Assembly: GCA_947304065.1 (NCBI GenBank)
Contig: CAMZAI010000003.1
Location: forward strand, 1 to 33,631
Reading direction: 5' to 3'
DNA: 33,631 nucleotides
Source of the DNA: an uncultured Clostridia bacterium
GTDB taxonomy: Bacteria > Bacillota > Clostridia > Lachnospirales > Lachnospiraceae
This document shows, piece by piece, positions 10,034 to 18,650 of this stretch. The position numbers were made by a program, and so were the translations under genes. The notes beneath the pieces were generated by a model that had not been told where the DNA came from, ran no database searches, and saw only the letters and a list, made by a program, of their open reading frames with translations. Every line of letters begins with the position of its first letter. The first letter of the stretch is position 1.

Positions 10034-10876
10034 ATGAACAGAAAACTTGTATTTTTTGATGTTGACGGCACGATATGGGATTGGAAGAGAGTGGTGCCGG
10101 ATTCCGCGAGGGAAGCGGTGCGCCGGATGCGCGAAAACGGGCATATGGCGTTTATCTGCAGCGGAAGGGCCAAAGGGAATCTGATAGCGCCGTGGCTGCT
10201 GGACATCGGCTTTGACGGAATGGTGGCCGCCTGCGGAGCTTATGTCGAGCTCGAGGGAGAGATACTGTATAACCGCCTGATCGAGCAGCCGCAGGTGAAA
10301 AAGACCGTTGATGTGCTGAACCGCTGCAAAATGCCCTTCGTGCTGGAGGGCCCGAAGAAGCACTGGGTTTCAAACTGGGGCTTTGACCGCGACGACTATG
10401 TCGCAAATCTCTACGAGCTGCTGAAGGACGATGCGGTAACTATCGGCGAATATACCGAAGGCATCGAGATCAATAAATTCTCGGCGGATATCCTGGGACA
10501 GACCGATTACCGCGAGATACGAGCGACTCTGGACGATTACTTTGATTTTATCGAGCACGGAGTGACTCCCGATCTGCTGCTGACTTCCGAGCATAAGGGC
10601 AAGCCGCTGGAGATCCTCGGAGTGATAGAGGCTGTGCCGAAGGGTCTTTCAAAGGGCGTCGGACTGAAGATGGTCTGCGAGAAGCTGGGCATTTCGCCCG
10701 AGGATACGATCGCGGTCGGAGACAGCGTGAACGACCTCGAGATGTTTGAGACGGCCGGCACCGCGATAGCGATGGGCAATGCGACCGACGCCGCAAAACA
10801 GGCCGCGGACTGGATCACGACCGATATCCACGCGGACGGGATCATGAACGCGATGCGCCATTTTGGGCTGATATGA
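10034..10876 (+). CDS. HAD superfamily hydrolase, Cof-type (subfamily IIB)
   Basis: FFDVDGTIWDW N-terminal motif, FICSGRAKGNL, SKGVGLKMVCEKLGI, AVGDSVNDLEMFETAGTAIAMGNA. Confidence 0.93.
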   Translation: MNRKLVFFDVDGTIWDWKRVVPDSAREAVRRMRENGHMAFICSGRAKGNLIAPWLLDIGFDGMVAACGAYVELEGEILYNRLIEQPQVKKTVDVLNRCKMPFVLEGPKKHWVSNWGFDRDDYVANLYELLKDDAVTIGEYTEGIEINKFSADILGQTDYREIRATLDDYFDFIEHGVTPDLLLTSEHKGKPLEILGVIEAVPKGLSKGVGLKMVCEKLGISPEDTIAVGDSVNDLEMFETAGTAIAMGNATDAAKQAADWITTDIHADGIMNAMRHFGLI

Positions 10877-10893
10877 GACTGCATTGATGCAAG

Positions 10894-10930
10894 ACCCGCC
10901 GCCGGTCTTAAATGATCGGCGGCGGGTTTT
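10894..10930 (+). terminator. Rho-independent terminator after HAD gene
   Basis: ACCCGCCGCCG-gtcttaaatgat-CGGCGGCGGGT followed by TTT. Confidence 0.8.
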
Positions 10931-10983
10931 CGCGTGAGATGACCGTTAAGACCGGAGTAAGCCAGGATGAAAAAAATTTTAAA

Positions 10984-11040
10984 AATACCCCTTGACACGT
11001 GATACTATGTGCTGTATAGTATGACGTGTTGAGGGGTATT
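10984..11040. promoter_or_regulatory. 57-bp imperfect palindrome overlapping padR promoter (-35 TTGACA 10992-10997, 17 nt spacer, -10 TATAGT 11015-11020)
   Basis: AATACCCCT-TG-ACACGT-G-ATACTAT-gtgctgt-ATAGTAT-G-ACGTGT-TG-AGGGGTATT. Confidence 0.88.
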
Positions 11041-11112
11041 ACACGTCGCGAAGTATAACACCCTCGTGAAGGAAAACAGATATATATACACATACAGAAA
11101 AGGAGGAATCGA

Positions 11113-11472
11113 ATGGATTCTCAGTTCAGACGCGGCATACTTGACGCATGTGTGCTGGCAGTTCTTGAGAAGGGCGAATCCTACGGATATCAGTTGGTGA
11201 AGGATATCAGTCAGTTCATTACGATAACCGAATCCACACTTTATCCTATACTGAAGAGGCTTGAACAGACTGCCATGCTGGAAGTTTTCTCGCAGGAACA
11301 TAACGGAAGACTTCGGAAATATTACAGGATCACTCCTGCGGGACGTGACCGTATCACGGAATTACTTAATGAGTGGGAAGAGATAGTTAAGGTTTATCAG
11401 TTTATCGTTACAGAGAGAGGAGAGAGTCATGAACAGAGCGGAATTTCTTTCGGCACTGAGAGCGGAGCTTGA
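11113..11472 (+). CDS. PadR family transcriptional regulator
   Basis: ILDACVLAVLEKGESYGYQLVKDI...ESTLYPILKRLEQTAMLEVFSQEHNGRLRKYYRITPAGRDRI. SD AAGGAGG. Confidence 0.95.
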   Translation: MDSQFRRGILDACVLAVLEKGESYGYQLVKDISQFITITESTLYPILKRLEQTAMLEVFSQEHNGRLRKYYRITPAGRDRITELLNEWEEIVKVYQFIVTERGESHEQSGISFGTESGA

Positions 11473-12034
11473 AAGACAGTATATTAGCGGTGCGGATAAT
11501 ATGACCGAGTATTATGACGAGATGATCTGCGACCGCATGGAAGAAGGAATGAGTGAGGAAGAGGCGGTTGCGTCTCTCGGAAGCATTGAGGATATCGTCA
11601 ATGAAGCGCTCATCGATCGTCCGATGACGACAATCGTCAGGGACAGGGTTAAAAAGAGTAAGGACAATGCGGAAAAGAAGGGCCACGGAGCTCTCTGGAT
11701 CACACTTGCGATCCTCGGATTCCCGGTATGGTTCCCGCTGATGCTCAGCGCAGCCATTGTAGCGTTTGTGTTATTCCTGGTTTTCTGGATCCTGGTCGGA
11801 ACCGTTTTCATCGTAATCGGAAGCCTTGCGCTTTCGGCGGTTGCATGCCTTGCGGCAGCGATTACTTTCCCCTTCGGGTGGATAAGTATTCCGTCGCTTC
11901 TGGTAGCGCTCGGAGGAGCGTTGGCGCTCGGAAGCATCGTTCTGCTCCTGTGGAGACCGATGATCAGTTTCAGCAAGGCCGCCGGCAGATTCTTTGCCGA
12001 CATTGTAAGATCTATCAAGCGTAAGTTCGTATAA
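11429..12034 (+). CDS. DUF1700/HAAS-domain membrane protein
   Basis: MNRAEFLSALRAELE...YYDEMICDRMEEGMSEEEAVASLGS plus C-terminal TM segments. Overlaps the padR 3' end by 44 nt. Confidence 0.9.
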   Translation: MNRAEFLSALRAELERQYISGADNMTEYYDEMICDRMEEGMSEEEAVASLGSIEDIVNEALIDRPMTTIVRDRVKKSKDNAEKKGHGALWITLAILGFPVWFPLMLSAAIVAFVLFLVFWILVGTVFIVIGSLALSAVACLAAAITFPFGWISIPSLLVALGGALALGSIVLLLWRPMISFSKAAGRFFADIVRSIKRKFV

Positions 12035-12046
12035 AAGGGGGACATC

Positions 12047-13090
12047 ATGAATAAAAGTGTTATGATTGGAATTCTTGGATTAATTGCAGGTTTGCTGCTG
12101 ATCGGGATCGGATTCCTGGTTGTAAGAGGCGACTGGACTAAGTTTAACGGACGCAACGGGGCGTCAAAGTACGAAAAGAGCGAATATGTGTGCAGCGGAA
12201 ATATCGACGAGATCGAGATAGGAGAGCGTTCCGAAAACATCGAGATCAGGATCGGAAGCGTGGATAAGCCCGTTATCGAGTACTGGTACAGAGAGGGCGA
12301 AAAGGATGAGATCGTCATTACCGAAAAGGACGGTAAGCTGACCTTTAAGAGAGAAGATAAGCACTCGATGAAAGTCGTATTCTTCAGCATGAATTTTGAG
12401 GACACTTCCACTGTTGTTACACTGCCCGAAGATTATAACGGCCCTATCACTGCAACCGCTACCAGCGGCAGGGTAATGGCGACCGGAGTCACGACCGGTA
12501 AGGATATGACCCTCAAGGCAAACTCGGGCTATGTGGTTGCTGAGAATCTCAAGGCGGACAATCTTACCATGAAGGCTACGTCCGGTTCGATCAAGCTCAA
12601 CGACACGGAGTGCGCGGGCAGGGCAGAAATAGAGAATACTTCCGGCTATATCACGGTTGAGCGTCTGGCGGCCGGCGGCGAGGTTTTCATAAAGAACACT
12701 TCCGGATATATCAGGGCTACGGATGTGAGCGGCAATGATTTCAGCTCACAGAACAGTTCGGGAGGAATGGGCTTATCAAAGATTACCTGCGATGAGTTTT
12801 TCGCAAAGAACACTTCGGGTTCGATCAAGCTTAACAACGTAACCGCAGCGAGCATTGAGGCGGAGAACACTTCGGGCGGCATCAGGCTCGACGGCGTTTC
12901 GGGCGATGCGCTTAAGTTCACGAGCCGCAGCGGCAGCATCAACGGCAATATCAACGGAAAAGAGTCGGATTATTCGGTCATCACTTCAACCACCTCAGGT
13001 TCATGCAATCTTGCGGCGAGCAGGGACGGTGACAAGACCCTCGATGTCAGCACCACCAGCGGCGGCATCAGAATAACATTTGACAAATAA
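12047..13090 (+). CDS. DUF4097-like putative adhesin (beta-helix-like repeats)
   Basis: N-terminal TM then repeated NTSGYI/NTSGSI/NTSGGI units typical of DUF4097. Confidence 0.85.
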   Translation: MNKSVMIGILGLIAGLLLIGIGFLVVRGDWTKFNGRNGASKYEKSEYVCSGNIDEIEIGERSENIEIRIGSVDKPVIEYWYREGEKDEIVITEKDGKLTFKREDKHSMKVVFFSMNFEDTSTVVTLPEDYNGPITATATSGRVMATGVTTGKDMTLKANSGYVVAENLKADNLTMKATSGSIKLNDTECAGRAEIENTSGYITVERLAAGGEVFIKNTSGYIRATDVSGNDFSSQNSSGGMGLSKITCDEFFAKNTSGSIKLNNVTAASIEAENTSGGIRLDGVSGDALKFTSRSGSINGNINGKESDYSVITSTTSGSCNLAASRDGDKTLDVSTTSGGIRITFDK

Positions 13091-13109
13091 GCATTTTGCA
13101 TGATATACT
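13080..13109 (+). promoter_or_regulatory. Candidate promoter for metG leader (TTGACA 13080-13085, 18 nt spacer, TATACT 13104-13109)
   Basis: Near-consensus hexamers just before the T-box leader. The -35 overlaps the last codons of the DUF4097 gene. Confidence 0.65.
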
Positions 13110-13116
13110 TTACCGC

Positions 13117-13387
13117 AGTTAAGAGCGATGAAGGGAAGAGTAGATCGCGAATACTCCCACAGAGAGCCCGTGTTTGCTGAGATCGGGCGGAGGGATAACG
13201 GTTGAAGATGGTCCCGGAGCTTCGGGTATGAACGCACTGCCTTAGTATCCGACGGGTGTTCCCGTTACAGGACAGACTGTTGATGGACAGTCGCTGAGGG
13301 TCGTATCGTGAGGTACGGCTGAATTAAAGTGGAACCACGTGAGTTTATGCTCTCGTCTTTAATAAGACGGGAGCTATTTTTTTCAGG
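13117..13387 (+). promoter_or_regulatory. T-box leader (tRNA-Met responsive) of metG
   Basis: AGAGAGC stem I segment, GACGGG..CCCGTTA stem, T-box TGGAACC (13330-13336) within AAAGTGGAACCACG, terminator GCTCTCGTCTT-taat-AAGACGGGAGC + T7 (about 13349-13383). Candidate specifier ATG 13228-13230. Confidence 0.9.
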
Positions 13388-13397
13388 AGGAGCAGAA

Positions 13398-15374
13398 ATG
13401 GAGAAGACACCTTTTTACATCACTACCCCGATATACTATCCTTCGGGGAATCCGCACATCGGACACTGTTATACGACGGTGGCATGCGATTCGATCGCGC
13501 GTTATAAGAGAATGCAGGGACATAAGGTAATGTTCCTGACCGGTACCGACGAGCACGGTCTCAAGATCGTGCAGAAGGCCAGAGAAGCAGGTATTACACC
13601 CAAGCAGTATGTTGACAATATTGTTGAGATATTCAAAAAGCTCTGGAGCTACATGGGCATCAGCTACGACAGATATATCCGTACAACGGACGATTATCAT
13701 ATCGAGAGCGTTCAGAAGATATTTAAGACACTTTACGACAAAGGCTACATCTACAAGGGTAAGTATGTAGGAAAATACTGCACTCCCTGCGAGAGTTTCT
13801 GGACTCCTTCGCAGCTGAAGAACGGCAAATGCCCCGACTGCGGCAGACCTGTCATTGATGCCGAGGAAGAAGCATATTTCTTCAAAATGTCGCTGTTTGC
13901 GGACCGCCTCGAAGATCTGCTCTTAAATACCGATTACTTAAGACCCAAGACCAGAGCCATCGAGCTGGTTAATAACTTTATCAAGCCGGGTCTTGAGGAT
14001 CTGTGCGTTTCACGTACGTCATTTTCGTGGGGAGTACCGGTTTCGTTTGATACCAAGCATGTTGTGTATGTATGGATCGATGCGCTGTCCAACTATATCA
14101 CCGCGCTCGGTTTCGGCAACAGCAGGTATGACGACTATAAGACTTTCTGGCCCGCAGACGTTCATATGGTGGCAAAGGACATCATGAGATTCCATGCGCT
14201 GATCTGGCCCGCAATGCTGATGGCACTTGAGGAGCCGCTGCCCAAGCATCTGGCGGTTCACGGCTGGATCACCTTTAACGGAGACAAGATGTCGAAGTCC
14301 AAGGGCAATGTCGTAGATCCCTTCATTCTCGGAGAGCGCTACGGCTGCGACGCCATCCGCTATCATATCTTAAGAGAGATGGCGCTCGGCGCGGATTCGG
14401 ATTTCTCGAACGAGATCCTGATCAACCGCATCAATTCTGATCTGGCAAACGGCTTCGGAAATCTGGTATCGCGTACCGTGGCAATGGCTGACAAGTACTT
14501 CGGCGGAACCCTTCCCACCGAAAGAGAAGAGGCGCCCGTCGATAAGGAACTCATCGACCTTGCGCTTTCAATCTGCCCGAAGGTTGACGAATTTATCGAC
14601 AATACCCAGATCAAGCAGGCGCTCGAGACCATCTTCACGCTTGTCGACAGGGCAAATAAGTACATCGACGAGACGACTCCCTGGGTACTCGGCAAAGACG
14701 AGAGCAAGAAGGCCCGTCTGGCGACAGTCCTTTACAATCTGCTCGAGTCCATCCGTATCATATCGACTCTGCTTTCGGCATTTATGCCTACGACCATGCC
14801 CAAGGTATGGGAGCAGATCGGCGCTTCGGCTTCCGATACAACCTATGAGAACGCGCAGAAGTTCAATGTGCTGCCTCTTGATGTAACGGTACATAAGGGC
14901 GAGATCCTCTTCCCCCGCATCGATGTGGATAAGGAGATCGAAGAGCTCAACGCGATAATCACAAAGAATGCTCCGAAGGAAGAGGCAAAGGACAGTGCTG
15001 CAGAGGAGAAGAAGGAAGATGCCGCAGAGCTGCATGTTCCCACCAAGCCCGAGATCACTTACGACGATTTCGCGAAGCTCGAATTCCGCGTCGGCGAGAT
15101 CATCAAGTGCGAGGAGGTTCCGAAGTCGAAGAAGCTTCTCTGCTCGCAGGTTAAGATCGGCAGCGACGTGAAGCAGATCGTTTCGGGCATCAAGTCTCAT
15201 TACACTCCCGAGCAGATGGTCGGAAAGCGCGTAATGGTAGTGGTTAACTTAAAGCCCGCGACTCTGGCCGGACTTGTTTCGGAAGGCATGATCCTCTGCG
15301 CCGAGAACGAAGAGGGCGACCTTGCGATCATGGTTCCCGAGAAGCCTTTCGAGGGCGGCAGCGAGATCTGCTGA
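13398..15374 (+). CDS. metG: Methionyl-tRNA synthetase with C-terminal tRNA-binding domain
   Basis: TTPIYYPSGNPHIGHCYT, GTDEHG, WIDALSNYITALG, DKMSKSKGN; C-terminal YDDFAKLEFRVGEIIKCEEVPKSKKLL. ATG 13398 after AGGAGG; the GTG in the track (13329) lies inside the T-box sequence. Confidence 0.97.
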   Translation: MEKTPFYITTPIYYPSGNPHIGHCYTTVACDSIARYKRMQGHKVMFLTGTDEHGLKIVQKAREAGITPKQYVDNIVEIFKKLWSYMGISYDRYIRTTDDYHIESVQKIFKTLYDKGYIYKGKYVGKYCTPCESFWTPSQLKNGKCPDCGRPVIDAEEEAYFFKMSLFADRLEDLLLNTDYLRPKTRAIELVNNFIKPGLEDLCVSRTSFSWGVPVSFDTKHVVYVWIDALSNYITALGFGNSRYDDYKTFWPADVHMVAKDIMRFHALIWPAMLMALEEPLPKHLAVHGWITFNGDKMSKSKGNVVDPFILGERYGCDAIRYHILREMALGADSDFSNEILINRINSDLANGFGNLVSRTVAMADKYFGGTLPTEREEAPVDKELIDLALSICPKVDEFIDNTQIKQALETIFTLVDRANKYIDETTPWVLGKDESKKARLATVLYNLLESIRIISTLLSAFMPTTMPKVWEQIGASASDTTYENAQKFNVLPLDVTVHKGEILFPRIDVDKEIEELNAIITKNAPKEEAKDSAAEEKKEDAAELHVPTKPEITYDDFAKLEFRVGEIIKCEEVPKSKKLLCSQVKIGSDVKQIVSGIKSHYTPEQMVGKRVMVVVNLKPATLAGLVSEGMILCAENEEGDLAIMVPEKPFEGGSEIC

Positions 15375-15458
15375 TGACAGGGATTGCCATGAATATGGTT
15401 GTTTGGTGATCAAACTCATTTTTGTGCAACTTGTACATTATTTTTAAATATTATATAC

Positions 15459-15521
15459 AATACGACGAATCTGATGAAAATGTCTTTAATTGTATTGACA
15501 ATTCATCGGGTTCGTCGTATT
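15459..15521. repeat. Long hairpin in AT-rich intergenic region
   Basis: AATACGACGAATCTGATGAA (15459-15478) pairs with TTCATCGGGTTCGTCGTATT (15502-15521): 20 bp including two G-U pairs. T-rich 3' flank. Confidence 0.8.
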
Positions 15522-15669
15522 CTTTTCTTGTCTTTAAAACAATTATCGTTTCTAAACGATCAAAAAACAATTCTGAAGTACATTTTTGTTTATTCATTAA
15601 TCTCTTATTTTCCTTGGAATCTGAACAGAAAATTTTAAGCAACGGAGGACAAAAACAACGGAAAAAATA

Positions 15670-16716
15670 ATGGCCATATTGGTGTCGGAAGCGGCCTACG
15701 GCAGAAGCCTGGCCTCATTTCTGGCAGAACGGGAGGAGTTTCTTTATAAGCCCGTAACGTTCACGGACCTTGCCGCATATCTGCGGTTTGAACAGGAGAA
15801 TACGGTCGATCTGCTGCTATGCGACCGGGAGCTTGAGCCGGAAGAAAGGGAGGACGGACCGCGGAAGGTCTGCGTCCTCAGTGAATTCAGCACGGTTGGC
15901 GAAGATGACGGCGGACGCAGCAGCATTTTCAAGTACCAGTCGAGCGAAAGGCTGATGCAGGATATTCTTGCATGCGCGGGGACCAATGCAGATACGGGAC
16001 CTGCCGTGCGCCGTCCGAAGCTTGCGGAAGCCGCGGAGCGTTTTGCCCCGGCGGATCCGCTTGCCGAGCCTGCCCGCAAGAGCTTCAGGCTCATCGGTGT
16101 CTGCTCGCCGGTCGGGGGCAGCAGGTGCTCGACTTTTGCGTTTGCTCTCGCCGATTACCTTGCAAAGAGGGGAGCGACGCTTTTCGCAAGTCTCGATCCG
16201 TTTTTTTGCCCGCCCGTAAAAAAGGACGCCGGGACCCGCGACATTTCGGAACTGCTCTACTATCTGGAGACGAGGCCGGAAGGCGGGATGCCGGAGTTCC
16301 CGGAGTATGTTTGCGACGGGGAGGGCGCAGCGGTCATTAAGGGACCTTCGCACTGGCTCGATCTCGAAAATATGGGGAAGGACGCGCTGACGGGACTCGC
16401 GCGTCTGATCGAAAACGCCGGTTACGAGTGCGCGGTATTTGATCTCGGAAGACCGCAGACCGCGGCTACAGAGCTGCTCAGGCGCTGCACGGATATTTTC
16501 GTTACGCGCGGAAAAAACAGGCACGACGAAAGAGTGATCGCGGAATGGAAGAGGCAGCTTAAGTATTCGGGATTGTCGGACATTGCGGAACGCCTGAGCG
16601 AGCGGATCGTTCCGAGCGACAAAGCCGCCGAGGGCATGCTCGATCGCAGTGCGCTTCTTGAGGGCAGTCTCGGAGGATATTTGAAGGACATTTTTGATCA
16701 TGGCTATGTCGGATAA
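15670..16716 (+). CDS. TadZ/CpaE-like pilus assembly protein with atypical P-loop
   Basis: Receiver-like N-terminus then FRLIGVCSPVGGSRCSTFAFALADYLAKRG MinD/ParA-like region, directly upstream of a CpaF homolog. Confidence 0.75.
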   Translation: MAILVSEAAYGRSLASFLAEREEFLYKPVTFTDLAAYLRFEQENTVDLLLCDRELEPEEREDGPRKVCVLSEFSTVGEDDGGRSSIFKYQSSERLMQDILACAGTNADTGPAVRRPKLAEAAERFAPADPLAEPARKSFRLIGVCSPVGGSRCSTFAFALADYLAKRGATLFASLDPFFCPPVKKDAGTRDISELLYYLETRPEGGMPEFPEYVCDGEGAAVIKGPSHWLDLENMGKDALTGLARLIENAGYECAVFDLGRPQTAATELLRRCTDIFVTRGKNRHDERVIAEWKRQLKYSGLSDIAERLSERIVPSDKAAEGMLDRSALLEGSLGGYLKDIFDHGYVG

Positions 16717-17923
16717 AGAACTTTATGCGGAGCTTCGCAGGAAAATTCTTGAAAAGAGTGACGTCTGCTGCGCGGGCGGCGCAGAAGATGAAAGGCTTTA
16801 TGAACTGATAGACGAAGCGATATGCGATTACGCGCGTACCTCGCATCTGCCGCTTGCGCAGAGGATAAGAACCAGAAAACAGCTTTTTGCCTCGATCCGC
16901 GGGTTCGGCGTGATACAGGAGCTGCTCGAAGACCGGGATATCACGGAGATCATGGTCAACGGACCGCGGAATATCTTTTTTGAAAAGGACGGAAGGCTCA
17001 GCCGATTTGAGGGGGAATTCGAAGGGCTCGCGCAGCTGAACGATATTGTTCAAAAGATCGCTGCCGGGGCAAACCGTGTTATAAACGAGGCCAGTCCGAT
17101 CGTCGACGCCAGGCTGGGCGACGGATCACGCGTCAATCTCGTATTGCCTCCGGTCGCCCTCAACGGGCCGATCGTGACGATACGTAAGTTTCCCAAGGAA
17201 GTCATGACGCTTGAACGCCTGATCGAACTCGGGTCTGTGGATCTTGAGACGGCGGAATTCTTAAGAAAGGCGATAGCGGCGAAGCTCAATATAGTGATCT
17301 CGGGCGGAACCGGCACAGGAAAGACCACATTCCTGAACGCGCTTTCAGGCTGCATTCCCGCGGATGAAAGGGTCATCACGATCGAGGATTCGGCAGAGCT
17401 TCAGCTGAACGGCATAGCGAACCTTGTTACCCTGGAGGCCAGAAACAGCAATGTGGAAGGCCGGAACGGGGTCTCGATCAGGGACCTGATAAAAACAGCG
17501 CTGAGGATGCGCCCGGACAGGATCGTGGTAGGGGAGGTACGCGACGGAGCGTGTATTGATATGCTGCAGGCATTGAACACGGGACACTCGGGGATGTCGA
17601 CAGGACATGCGAATTCTACCGCCGATATGCTCTCGAGGATGGAGACAATGTGCCTGCTCGGCGCAGATATCCCGATCAGTGCCGTCAGACGGCAGATCGC
17701 GTCGGCTATCGATCTTATGATCCATCTCGGAAGATTCAGGGACAAGACGCGAAAAGTTGTGGAGATTACGGAGGTTGCCGGGTATGAGCATGACGAGATC
17801 ATTCTTAATCCGCTTTTTAAGTACGAAGAAACCGGCGAAAAAGAAGGACGCATCGAAGGAAGGCTTGTTCCTGCAGGCGCTCCGGTCACCCTCACAGACA
17901 AATTCCGCGCTGCCGGATTATGA
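16700..17923 (+). CDS. cpaF: CpaF/TadA family secretion ATPase
   Basis: DITEIMVNGPRNIFFEKDGRL, GGTGTGKTTFLNALSG Walker A, ITIEDSAELQL, RMRPDRIVVGEVRDG, TGHSGMSTGHANS. Confidence 0.96.
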   Translation: MAMSDKELYAELRRKILEKSDVCCAGGAEDERLYELIDEAICDYARTSHLPLAQRIRTRKQLFASIRGFGVIQELLEDRDITEIMVNGPRNIFFEKDGRLSRFEGEFEGLAQLNDIVQKIAAGANRVINEASPIVDARLGDGSRVNLVLPPVALNGPIVTIRKFPKEVMTLERLIELGSVDLETAEFLRKAIAAKLNIVISGGTGTGKTTFLNALSGCIPADERVITIEDSAELQLNGIANLVTLEARNSNVEGRNGVSIRDLIKTALRMRPDRIVVGEVRDGACIDMLQALNTGHSGMSTGHANSTADMLSRMETMCLLGADIPISAVRRQIASAIDLMIHLGRFRDKTRKVVEITEVAGYEHDEIILNPLFKYEETGEKEGRIEGRLVPAGAPVTLTDKFRAAGL

Positions 17924-18650
17924 GAATTACAGGATGAGCACACGCGAGACGGCGATCTCTGCCGCATTATGCACAGCGATGCTGGCTGCGGCGGCGCTAC
18001 TCTGTTATAACAGCCTGCATGCGATGATACTGCTGAGCCCGTATTTGGTACTTTACCTTAAAAAGCAGACGCAGATAAAAAAAGAGGCGCAAAAATGGAA
18101 GCTTGATCTGCAGTTTGCCGATGCGATAAGGAGTCTGAGCGCGGCCCTCGAAGCGGGATATTCGGTGGAGAACGGACTTGCGGAGGCTTACAGGGATCTG
18201 TCGGTCACTTACGGCGAGGATGAACTGATCATGATAGAACTGAGGGCGCTGATGGGCGAGGTAAGGAACAGCGTCCCGGTAGAGAAAGCGTTTGCGGGAC
18301 TGGCGGCGAGGAGCGGAGTAGACGATATCGCGGGCTTTGCCGATGTCTTCGCGACGGCACAGAGGACGGGCGGAAACATCATTGCGATAATACGCTCAAC
18401 TACGGACACGATCAGGACAGGGATCGAACTCAAACGCGATATAAGAACGGCTATGTCGGCGGCGAAGTATGAGTCTGACATCATGAAACTCGTTCCGTTC
18501 GGAGTACTGCTTTATCTGCGTATATTTTCACCCGGAATGATCTCTTCGCTGTACGGAAATGTCCCGGGGATCGTATTTATGACCGTAATACTTATCCTGT
18601 ACGTACTGCTTTGCGGACTCTCTGAAAGGCTGGTGAGAATAGAGCTTTGA
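17784..18650 (+). CDS. tadB: TadB-like type II secretion system F family protein
   Basis: DLQFADAIRSLSAALEAGYSVENGLAEA...VDDIAGFADVFATAQRTGGN, C-terminal TMs. GGAGG (17770-17774) lies 9 nt before ATG 17784. Confidence 0.88.
   Translation: MSMTRSFLIRFLSTKKPAKKKDASKEGLFLQALRSPSQTNSALPDYENYRMSTRETAISAALCTAMLAAAALLCYNSLHAMILLSPYLVLYLKKQTQIKKEAQKWKLDLQFADAIRSLSAALEAGYSVENGLAEAYRDLSVTYGEDELIMIELRALMGEVRNSVPVEKAFAGLAARSGVDDIAGFADVFATAQRTGGNIIAIIRSTTDTIRTGIELKRDIRTAMSAAKYESDIMKLVPFGVLLYLRIFSPGMISSLYGNVPGIVFMTVILILYVLLCGLSERLVRIEL

Noticed and set aside
11512-12411. 299-aa minus-strand ORF across the DUF1700 and DUF4097 genes
   Set aside because: Ser/Ile/Leu-rich shadow translation of two supported genes.
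12600-12920. Tandem DNA repeats or CRISPR-like array
   Set aside because: Repeats are diverged and codon-phased within the DUF4097-like protein; no constant repeats with unique spacers.
13329-13397. Upstream GTG start for metG
   Set aside because: It falls in the T-box/terminator. ATG 13398 has AGGAGG and gives the expected MetRS N-terminus.
15399-15670. Small ORFs in the AT-rich gap (79 and 82 aa)
   Set aside because: Low-complexity translation, no convincing SD, and they run through the 20-bp hairpin.
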